DNA of 64,000 nucleotides from Bostrychus sinensis. Lineage: Eukaryota; Chordata; Actinopteri; Gobiiformes; Eleotridae. The stretch spans positions 15,295,124 to 15,359,123 of the forward strand of contig CM036242.1 of assembly GCA_020698575.1 (NCBI GenBank), given 5' to 3'. Both the position numbers and the translations under genes were made by a program. The notes beneath the pieces were generated by a model that was not told the origin of the DNA, did not search any database, and was given only the letters and a program-made list of their open reading frames with translations. Positions 54,761 through 64,000 of this stretch are shown piece by piece. The first letter of the stretch is position 1; each line of letters starts with the position of its first letter.

Positions 54761-56671
54761 TATATAGATAGATCCATAGAAGCTGGAGTTCTTGGAGTGA
54801 ACCCACCCATCAGTGACCCTTCCTAAAGTGTCAATACTCAAAATTCAACCTCAAATGTGCAATTATACTTTCTTAAAACCACTGTGCAAAAATCCTATGC
54901 ACTATTTCCCTAACTTTCTCAGTGTCCGATCTGTTTTCAAGGCTGTCTTGAAGTCAGGGCGCAGGTGTTTCAGAGAGGTGCAATTCCATGAGATAATTAG
55001 CACAAAAACCTGACCAATGCTCTGTGCGGCTGTAAACGAATTTCCTCTATTATAACACTCCTGGCAAGAATTTTTAATAACTGCCAGCTTGGCTTTTTTC
55101 TCAAATAACAAATTAGTTAAATGTCAGGCAAAATATAAAATAATTAATAAACAGAAGCTGTGGATATTGTGTTCCTTGTTATTTTCCTTTATAGTGTTGA
55201 AATACAAGACGGAGATTTCAGGTTCAGAGCTGGAAGCAGGCGATACGTGACAGGCATTGTTTAATATTCAGACGCGAGTATGAGTGACACACGTTTAATG
55301 GAATTAGGTTTGCAAATAATTCTGAGCTAAATCAAACATTCAGCCTATATTTACACAGTGCGTCTGGGCGGTTATGTAAAATGAATGCAGGCTACAATTA
55401 AAAATGGCAGGTAATAAAAGAGCAGGAGGATTGTGGTTTTTGGACGGTTTGAGGTGTTTCATGAATGCATTACATGATTGAAAGGGCGTGATATTAAAAG
55501 ATCGCAGTGAAGCAATACTTTTGTTTTGTCAGGAGTTTGAGGGATTTTATTTGTAAGGAATATATTTGTAGAAGCCAGGAATTCTTGCAATGTTTCTTTT
55601 TAGTTGTACCAAATGACTTGCAACACTTCAAAATGATAGTCAATTACTAGTATATTTTGTCTGCACAAAACTACAAGATAAGGGAAGCTAACTGCAGCAC
55701 ATAATGAATAGCTGTTAGAACAAAAGTCCCATATAATTTAATGTCAATCGAGTTTCATAAGAAATTGTGAAAGGAGCCCACAGCCAAACAGAGAGCTCCT
55801 TTGATGCTAACGCCTCATTCCGATTCAACATGTTCAATTAGCCAAAACTCAGTCCAACAGACTCTGCATTTTGTACTTGTTTTCAATCCAGTTGCATTGA
55901 ATCTGAATCCAACGGAGACCAGACAATGTATGGAATAAAAAAAGGAGCTAGGATGGCTGCCCAGGTTCTCCACAGTCAATACAGTTAAGAAATACTCAAG
56001 TATAAGAAAGGTTATTGTAAAGATGAAAACGATTTCCTCCAAACGCTAGTGTAAAATAGCCTACTGTGTGCTTTTCAACTAAAAACAGATGTCGCATTCT
56101 TGTGTTTTTTACTTCTAAAGTGTGCGGTATCTGTTGAAATTTGCAATTCACTTTACATTGTTGGGCTACCTGTTTCTTTTGCAGTTTTGGGCTGTATTCT
56201 CACAACCACTGACTTTAAGTATTCGCATGCAGATACATACTATAGGTTAATATATATGGTTGAAGAATAAGGCATTGTCAAAGGTTTTAAAAGACAAAAT
56301 CATAATAAACATGCCGAGAAAATTGTACTTGGGTGTTGAAAGGTTATTATTCCATGTATTTAGGTAGTGTTTCATCAGTGCAAAAAAGCTGTAATTATGA
56401 ATTGAATCATAGCCTGGCCAGCTGGATCATTCTGTTTCATTGCAATGTGAAAATGACCCAGAAACCTATCTCATTTGAACCATGTTCCACCAATATTAAC
56501 CCTACTAACCAGTCACCACTGTTTGAATAAAACAGATGGTGTTGATGCGGTGCATTGTTTCTATGGTTGGTGGTATATTTTTTCAAATTATGTAGTTGCA
56601 TTTTTTCTGCATCCATTTGTTCCACCCCTTGGAAATAAAACTTGAATAAACTGAGACTAGACTAACTCTTT
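54761..56671. other. Unique stretch, possible conserved block at 55190-55520
   Basis: No gene recognised. 55190-55520 is repeat-free with 'gcaaataattc' and 'ctacaattaaaaatggc' motifs, suggestive of a conserved enhancer. The remainder is AT-rich. Confidence 0.4.
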
Positions 56672-56735
56672 GTATAGGCCTCTCTCTTATTAGGGGTCGC
56701 CAAAGCAAACCATTTGCCTCCTTCCAAGTTATTTG
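56672..56735 (-). mobile_element. Teleost interspersed repeat ('GGATAAAT' family), copy d
   Basis: 'ttattaggggtcgccaaagc' and 'catttgcctcc' are the reverse of that family's 3' end ('...ctgtggcgacccct...'). Only the terminal part is present. Confidence 0.5.
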
Positions 56736-58929
56736 CATAATGATACATTATACAATACTATAATTGTATAGTATTACAATATACAAAATACATTTTGAGT
56801 AATTGTTAAATGGCTTTTCAGTTTGTTTGGATACATAATTCTATATAAAGCCTGACACAGGTTCATAAGTATCCCAAGCAAGCCCTATTAAAAACAAATA
56901 GATGTATATATTTTAATAATTATGTTTAAGATGAGACACAATACAGAGTCATACTGCCAGACAGAGACAGGTCTATGCTTTTGAAATGCATTACAGAATC
57001 CACTGGGAATTCGCCCAATCAGACTGTTTAATATGAGCCATGGATCTCTGGTGTTGTTGTTTAGATCCTATTCAAATGCACCAGTCACATCACTATAATT
57101 GGAGCATAAAAGCTACAGGCCTGTGCAATGTGAGTGATGGTTCCATGAGTCCTTTTGTTACTCCTCATCTCCCTTAACTTTACCCCATCTATCACAACTT
57201 AAGAATTAATCAATGTATTTATAATGGCCTTGGAGCCTCGTGGCATCTCTCGCGGCTACGCAACCAAATAGGATGCAAAGCTGTGATCCTCAAAGAATTT
57301 CCATCACAGGAATAATGCGGTCCCAGGGCACCGCTGCAAACGCTTGCCCCTAGCATTAGGCACAGATAATTTAAACACATAAGCAGGTTCTTAGCACACC
57401 TTAATCAATGCCAACAGTGTCTTTTAGGCGGGAGGAAGGCGAGGCAATAAAGAGATAACACTGGTATAACCTGGGGACTCGCTGCAGAAAAAAAAACTGT
57501 AGCGCAGAAGCCCTGTGGGTAATGAGAAACAAAACTCCTGACAAAGACGTCCCCTTATGGAGTTTGAGCACTGCACTGAAGTCATATAATGAGCTAGATC
57601 ATACTGCACCATTGGAGGATTATATTGGAGAAACATGTAAAGGTATGATAATTATGTTGATAAGACTATTCCATGAGTGATGTCTGAAGCTGTGTCTGCA
57701 CTTTGGTGAAGAGTAGTATTTTTTCCCCATTCATTTTTATAAGGGAGCAAAGAAAAAATATGAAATAAGGCATTTTTACTCTTCAAAAATTAATAATTGT
57801 TTTTGATATATTTATTTATACTTAATAACACCCACATCTGATAGTCAGTTTATTTTGCCATAGTTAACTTTGTTATTAAAGTAGGATTTCTGGAGATTAC
57901 ATCTGAGCAAATACTAACACCTTATTGTGGTCCTGCATATTTTTGTAAGTACTTGTTCCGCGTAACAGAAAAATTCAAGAAACAATGTCAGGTGGGTAAT
58001 GTTGAATGTTATGCTAAATATCATATATTTTTAACTGGTTTTGCTTTTCTTTTCTTTTTTTTTTTTTTTTTTGTCTTTTATTGTGACACACTTTGTGACT
58101 GTTGTCTGAGAAAGGTGCTACTGTATATAAAAAAAACTTTACTTACTTACTAAATCCTCAATAGAAAATGTACTGGGGTCAGCTAAGCTTACCATTTTTG
58201 AGCAAAGCCATATTGTTTGCAAACTATTACCTGAAAATGATAGGACCTGCAATATGTGAATTTTAACTTTGCCATAATATTATATTCAAATGTATAAAGA
58301 CACCAGGAGTGCCTTCCACTAGTCAAACCTACAAAACCAACTTATTCGTTATGACTTGTTAATGTTTAATGGTTGCTAATTGATAGAAAATGCCATACTT
58401 CACTGTTAGACATACAGGATCTGCTGACACAGAAAGTTCTGTTTTCTCTTTTTTAAATTGGAAAACATTGATAAATATTGGCAAAGCATTCACAGTGTTT
58501 TATAATCACTAATGCTTAACTAAAAGCTTTAATGTCCTGTACAAAGTAAACACATTTTGTGGCAGTAAAATTGGTCCAGTTTTATTTTGTGTTAACAAAA
58601 TAAAAGCTCTGTTGTCATTCATGTTGTAATGATGGTAATCAAGGTAATCAAAGAATTTAAACTTTTCATTTTGTAATAAATTGAAATATTCAGCATGTTC
58701 AACAAGTTCTTTCAATTCTTCAGTGTTACATCTGATACTATATATCTGGCTGAGGCATTGATAGCCCCTTCCCCATGTCTCCATTGAAACTGATATATGG
58801 AACCATTTCCCCCAAACCAAACATGCCTGGAAACATTATTAGTGCCATTTCCTGTTCTGTATTAAGGTGAGGAGCGCTGAAGGCAGATCGGGGAGAGCCT
58901 ATCCCGGTGATGAAGTGCCTTCCTCTGTA
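56736..58929. other. Unique stretch
   Basis: No gene recognised. 57220-57640 and 58500-58760 are repeat-free with long frames (for example 103 residues, minus strand 58509-58820) of no known family and could be conserved non-coding. A T-run lies at 58048-58070. Confidence 0.4.
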
Positions 58930-59039
58930 GGTCTCTCTCACATCACAGCGGAAATGTGGGAGATTTATCAGAGCTGGCCCTCTCTGGAGCTTTACCACGG
59001 GATGCTGCTGCTGCTGTGGCTGCTCTTTCTCAGGGAGCA
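58930..59039 (+). other. Exon-like segment with acceptor and donor motifs
   Basis: 'ccttcctctgtag' (splice-acceptor-like) precedes, and 'gggagcag' followed by GTGTAC closes, a 110-base segment. It holds an open frame with a leucine-rich hydrophobic run (HGMLLLLWLLFLREQ). I recognise no protein. Both signals are ordinary strength, and the segment sits in a repeat-free block that might instead be a conserved non-coding element. Confidence 0.2.
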
Positions 59040-59619
59040 GGTGTACCATCGCCACATACACTCTCTGAATTATACCTTTGATAGCACTGTCAGAAACACA
59101 AAATGAGAGAAATGATAGACAGTGTTTGTCTGTATAAATAGAATAGAGACTGGACTAACAGATAAACCCATAATATAGCTTCAACAATGTCCAAATTAAA
59201 AACTCGGGATTCTAGATAATGTGTTTGTGTTTTAGCACATAACTCCTTGACCTTTCCAACGCCCTGTCTTTACACTGCAGCTTTTGCAAGTACCACAGCA
59301 CTTTTTTTTTTTTTTTTTACTTTGCCCACTGCAGGTAATTAGGTCTGCAGGAACTTTTAAATAAGCACCAGGGCATTTTAAGGCCAACCTGGACGTTTTG
59401 TAACATTGCAGTTGCAAGAAATGTGTACAAGGTCCAGTTCACAATACTGTTATTATTTTAGAGAATTATAAAATGTTACTAGTTAATTAGAGCTTTAATT
59501 CTGTGTATTCCTTTTTCTATTCTCATACTGCGATATTATGCCATCCTCATGTTAACAGTTTCCCAAATAAACCAAAATCTTGTCATAATGAAGTGAATTT
59601 GGAAAATAATGAGTACAAC
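59040..59619. other. Unique stretch
   Basis: No gene recognised; T-run at about 59302-59319. Confidence 0.45.
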
Positions 59620-59830
59620 AAGTTTTGCTGTAGAGTCTGAGCCTGTGTCCAAGTATGAGTCAGTAAAGACTGGTCAGTATCATGTCCGACCAGAGTCATT
59701 AACACTTGATGTAGAAAAAATTGAGGACAAAAAAATTCCAAGTCGAGTCATCTTGAGTTGAATTGTGATTCCAAGTTGTGTCCAGTCCAAATCAATTCAA
59801 GTTAAATGAAACGATGGTACTTTTGAGGGT
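59620..59830. repeat. CAAGTC/GAGTC-rich degenerate repeat, copy 2
   Basis: 'ccaagtatgagtcagtaaag', 'ccagagtcatt', 'ccaagtcgagtcatcttgag' and 'ccaagttgtgtccagtcc' share the motif vocabulary of 52395-53080. It ends in unique sequence on both sides. Confidence 0.55.
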
Positions 59831-62153
59831 GCAAAACTGATATCATGATTGGTTGATATTTTACATTAATTACATAATGTTACATAAAATTAAGTCTGCT
59901 GCAGGAGTTATTCTATTTCTGTCTCACAAATTACATTACAACTAATCTGAATCCATGAAGTAGAGAGTGTCATATCAACTTTTTGTCCCAGCACTGACTG
60001 ATTAAAAGCTTTCATTTACACCAAATATAACTGAGCAGTACATCTCTGCCACGACCTGGGAACTTTGGCAATTTTTCATAATGTGCAAAAGCTAATGGTA
60101 TACAAGTATTTTAAATGTCTGTTTTGTGTTTTGCATCTGCTTAGTTATGCTTCATGCCTGATAACAGATCAGCAACCTATGGTCCATAGTGCCCACTGAA
60201 CTTCTTCTACATCAGTGTCTGCTTTTGAATGGTCTTGTGCACTAAATGGCAAACAAGACTATCTCACAGAATAATGTCTGATTAGAGTAAGATGCACACA
60301 ATCAAATTGTTAGCACACACACACAAAAAAAGAAACTTAAAAAAGTTGCTTAAAGTTCAAAAAACACTAAAGAAATCAAACAATACAAATGATTGAGAGT
60401 TTAACATCTGAATACAAAATGTAGGCAAGAGAGTGATTGCCTGAAAAAAGATGTCTTTGGTGTAGGCAAAGGAACAAACCATGAGCCAAACATGTCAACT
60501 TCACCAGACACAGCATGTGGCCTTCACAATAGCATGCCTTATTATGAGCCCTCATGTAATGTCTGTTCTGTGTCCGCTTCAACCTGTCATAGATGTCATG
60601 TGCTCTCCGGCTGCGTGGAGTACCAGTGCTTTTAATCTAGCATGTCCAATAATGTTTACTGCTGTGTTGATCCAAGTCGAGTTGATCCAAGTGCCTAAAG
60701 GTGGGAATGGGGGAAGTGTGCCATGCTTGGCATTTATGTTGCACCGGTAAAGGGCACACATAAGGTTGATTATGAATATAGCAGGACATTTTAGGGCACA
60801 GAAGACATGGACTGTGTATTTAGTGGTTTTAAAATAAGCCACGATGGACATCACCAAGTTTAATTTAATTAACAAAATGTTGGAACACAATAACACACTG
60901 TACAATACATTACCTTTTCAGTTACTCCAACACGAAACCTACTTATGTGAAAGTTTTTTTTTGTATAGTACAATAAGGATAATGCAAAATATGTCTCTGC
61001 AAAACTCGCATTCAACACTTATTGTGCATTTATATTTAATTACTACATTAAAGCTCATAGTTGAATACATGTAAAATAGCTCATCATCGCCCCACTGAAT
61101 TCTTAAAAGCCTCATGCACAAACACACTCGAGCAGCAGTTATGTCCAGGTTCACAATTTATGTAATGTACACAGGTGTTGTTAGCATTAATTAAAAGTTA
61201 GTGGACTGAATCATCGACGCATCACCTGCACAGGTTGCATCAAGCTCATTTCTTTCCTTAATGCCCATTTCCTGACAGACTACAAGTACCAGTGCGGCGC
61301 CATCACTCAGACAAACAATCAACAAACTCTCGAGCCGAACAGTGGCACACGTCTCAGGACTTCCTTCTGCCAAGACTATAGAGCCTTGTTAAGTGAGGTT
61401 AGATAAAGCCATTTTTCATTGAGAGTGCAGCCCAGATTCACTTCCTTTATTACAGGGGCCATTTAATTTCTCCTTCCAACAAACTGACACTTAAATCTTT
61501 TCCCTATAATTACACACTATTAATGTAATGTAAATTTGCATCACAGACACACATTGCAGAGGTAGAATTATTGACTGGCTATGTGCATTTCCTGGAGTTT
61601 TAATTGGGGTTTTTAATTACTCTAGTTATGTCAGATATTATCGTCAGTATGAAATTGTGCATCTACCTCATTTCCTTGTTTTGTTTTGTGATTCTGTAGT
61701 GAAAAAAGGCAATCAACCAAGGAATTTTATGTCAGAACCTTAACCAAAGCAGAAACTTTTTTAGCTTCAGTAAACTGTCCATGTGGTGGTTATATGAATA
61801 AAGAGCTCTGTATCTCCCACTGCTGTCTCATGGGATGAAAACAACACTTGCAAGTATGAAAAGATGGTGACCCGGTGTCATGGACGTCTTGCAAGGAAGT
61901 GGCACATTGCGATCAGTTAAACAATCTAGCAATGGCTTTATTTCTTGGTTTTCATCATGGTCGAGTGGCCTAATGTCAGAAAAAAAAAATGTACGGATAT
62001 ATGGAGGGGAAAACAAGCAGTGAAAAACAAGTTACTGAGATTTGCTTTCATGAACCAATTAACAGGAAAAAGTTCTTGTAGATTAAATATCAGATTTGCA
62101 AGAAAATATGTAACTAAAATTATTGATTCATTCTCAGACTTTTAGAACTCGCC
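59831..62153. other. Unique stretch
   Basis: No gene or repeat recognised in about 2.3 kb. 61080-61560 is repeat-free and less AT-rich than average, with frames of at most 71 residues on either strand. Confidence 0.45.
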
Positions 62154-62161
62154 ATAAGTTA

Positions 62162-62487
62162 ATAATAATTCATCGAATTTATATAGCGCTTTTTTGGACA
62201 CTCAAAGACGCTTTACAATTGATCAATTATTCATTCACTCCTCAGTCACACTTGGTGGTGGTGAGCTACTTCTGTAGCCACAGCTGCCCTGGGGCAGACT
62301 GACGGAAGCGTGGCTGCCAATCTGCGCCAATGGCCCCTCCGACCACCACCAAGCACAGCCACACAGGCAAGGTGGGTGAAGTGTCTTGCCCAGGGACACA
62401 ACGACAGTATGCGCTTCAGATGGGATTCGAACCGGCTACCCTCCGATTGCTGGGCGAATGCTTAACCCACTGCGCCACCATCGCCCC
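62162..62487 (-). mobile_element. tRNA-derived SINE sharing its body with the 5S-headed SINE
   Basis: On the minus strand it opens GGGGCGATGGTGGCGCAGTG with an A box (TGGCGCAGTGG, 62477-62467) and an intact B box (GGTTCGAATCC, 62433-62423). The next part ('gtccctgggcaagacactt') is common in fish SINEs. The body at 62340-62255 ('ccattggcgcaga', 'gcagccacgcttccgtcagt', 'ctgccccagg') matches 4720-4800 of the 5S-headed SINE. The tail has 'aaaaaagcgctatataaatt'. CCATAAGTTA flanks both ends (62152-62161 and 62486-62495), a clear target duplication. The best preserved SINE here. Confidence 0.92.
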
Positions 62488-62495
62488 ATAAGTTA

Positions 62496-63780
62496 TTCTC
62501 AGTAGTGCAAGAAGTGCTCAAATTAAAGTAGCATAATAATGTAACATAGCTAAATACAACTATATATGAGATTATTCTACAAAATTAACCTTAAAATGAA
62601 CTGGTTTGAAGGCATAATCTTGATTTGGGTGTTTCTGGTCTAAATACTGTTAAAAATACATAACCAAAAAATACCTTCATTCATTCATTCATTCCAAACC
62701 CTCTTAACTCAACACCAACATAGTGATATTTCCTGTTTTTATTTGATTAAAAAGTGAATCAGAACCAAGTCTAAACATTGAAAAAATTAAGTCTTGAGTG
62801 TGGCTTAAAGTTCTGTGTTAGTTCTATGTATTATTCTTTTCTGCTTAAATAATGAATAAATGTGTTGCCAATATTTATGCACATTTCTTTGTTTCCCCGG
62901 CTTTTTTGGCAGCCATTGATTCAATACTGGAAAGCAGTGTCGACCAACCAGCCAATGAGAGCATCCCTAACACAAGACATCTCTGCAAGCTGCATAGAGA
63001 GAAAAAATTGTGTCAAAAACAATTGTCCTCTTAAAATTTTCTCTTATGTTTTGCAATTTATATAAGAAAACACATCATTAAATCTGCAGATTTGAGCAAT
63101 ATCTGTATTCCCATTTATTATTTATAGATGCCTCCTGACTTGATACTACAAAACAAGAAATCCTCTCCATATGAATAATTCCTTCACTTTGAATGGTAGA
63201 ATGCAGGTGAGGGCTTGAACTTCAATGTGTTTTTTCATCCCCAAAACAAAGACAAAGTTCCACCTTTGAGGGGAAAAAAGGAGATGCAGTGCATTCTGGG
63301 AAAACAATCACCATCTTGAGAGTGCAATAAATAACGGATTGAAGGATGACATTCTGAGATGTCATTTCTGCCTGTAATGGCTTGGTAGCTCTGACGTCTT
63401 AGCTCTCTATTGTAAGGTAATTGAGGTATTATTACATTGTGAAATTGGGTCAGTTTTACTTTTGGAGGAAATAGGCAACAAGACAGAAGGCCTTTCTTTG
63501 GGTGAGATTGCCATCAAAAGCACATATAGAGCTTTAGAGAGATGATCGATACACTGAATCAAAAGTAGTGGCTGTGGGTCGTGACCTTTGAGAGGATTTC
63601 AAAAACCTAGTGCTCTCTTTGTGACATTTTGCAATGTATCATTTTGTCATTCTGTCCTCTTGCATTGTACTTTTATGCAGTCTTCTGAGAAATGTTCCAA
63701 GTCAGTGGTTAAAGAAAGATGCCATTATTTTGTAAAAGGGGGCCCGGTGAGTCACATATGGATAAGGATAAGTTATTTTT
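62496..63780. other. Unique stretch
   Basis: No gene recognised. An ATTC run lies at about 62675-62692. Short frames only. Confidence 0.45.
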
Positions 63781-63880
63781 CAGAGGTGGAAAAAGTACTT
63801 AAGATCAGTACACAAATAAGAGTACTGTTACAAAATGTTGTTACTCATGTAGAAAAAAAAGTACTCAACATTACAAATTA
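63781..63880. mobile_element. End fragment of a fish DNA element (CAGAGGTGGAAAAAGTACT)
   Basis: CAGAGGTGGAAAAAGTACTT and the following 'gtactgttac', 'agtactcaacattac' resemble the terminus of a widespread small fish element in which 'AAGTACT' motifs recur. No opposite end before the window stops. Confidence 0.55.
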
Positions 63881-63882
63881 AT

Positions 63883-64000
63883 TGATCTTCTGCTTATTGC
63901 CATTAGGAGTCACAGGTAGTGGCCATTTAGTCCCAGGGCTGACATAGAGGCATACACAGGTAGACAACTGTTCACTCTCACATTCATTCAGTATATGTCC
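63883..64000 (-). mobile_element. tRNA-type SINE (6556 family), fragment cut by the window edge
   Basis: The reverse complement reads 'tgaatgaatgtgagagtgaa', '.agttgtctacctgtgtatg' and 'tgtcagccctggga', matching the second half of the SINE at 6556-6940. It continues beyond the window. Confidence 0.7.

Noticed and set aside
1..64000. CRISPR array, bacterial operon or phage features
   Set aside because: The interspersed retroelements, microsatellites and lack of dense coding show a vertebrate genome. The 21-22 bp palindromic array has no spacer-repeat alternation of CRISPR type.

Overview
This window looks like teleost fish DNA, probably intergenic or intronic, and I find no complete host protein-coding gene in it. 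The organism call rests on the repeats. The best is a 5'-truncated copy of the teleost non-LTR retrotransposon Rex3 (RTE clade). Alongside it are fish-type SINEs with tRNA or 5S rRNA heads and L2-like tails, degraded Tc1-like elements, and long CA/TG and AT microsatellites. The unique sequence is AT-rich with stops in all frames. Almost every open frame is either chance or a transposon remnant.

Layout. At 3.9-5.2 kb a hAT-like element holds a second small inverted-repeat element and a 5S-rRNA-derived SINE. At 6.5-9.0 kb an L2-clade LINE relic on the minus strand was hit twice, by a tRNA-derived SINE in its 3' tail and by a 1.0-kb element with 31-bp inverted ends and many GCGAAT motifs. At 12-17 kb are a small hAT-like element with a target duplication, a Tc1 transposase tail, and a TTAA-flanked MITE. 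Rex3 occupies 17.8-20.1 kb. At 21-30 kb are several small DNA elements, two SINEs, a 657-bp hAT-like element with a perfect 8-bp target duplication, and some diverged local duplications. At 32.6-33.8 kb is the most unusual object: an array in which a 6- or 8-bp palindrome recurs every 21-22 bp, inside inverted and direct repeats. A related locus at 54.1-54.8 kb has turned into a 21/15-bp minisatellite. The stretch 34-53 kb holds repeat relics, a Tc1-like element with long inverted repeats (45.2-46.6 kb) and a decayed LINE reverse transcriptase (49.1-50.0 kb). The last 10 kb is mostly unique, with another SINE at 62.2 kb.

Host function. The only hints are a few more GC-rich, low-repeat blocks that resemble conserved non-coding elements, and two possible first exons ending in good splice donors (near 31.1 kb and 40.2 kb). 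These are weak calls that need transcript or comparative data. Several repeats interact as families: the L2 relic ends in the same kind of tail that three SINEs carry, as expected if L2 machinery moved them, and two of those SINEs share a body but have different RNA heads.
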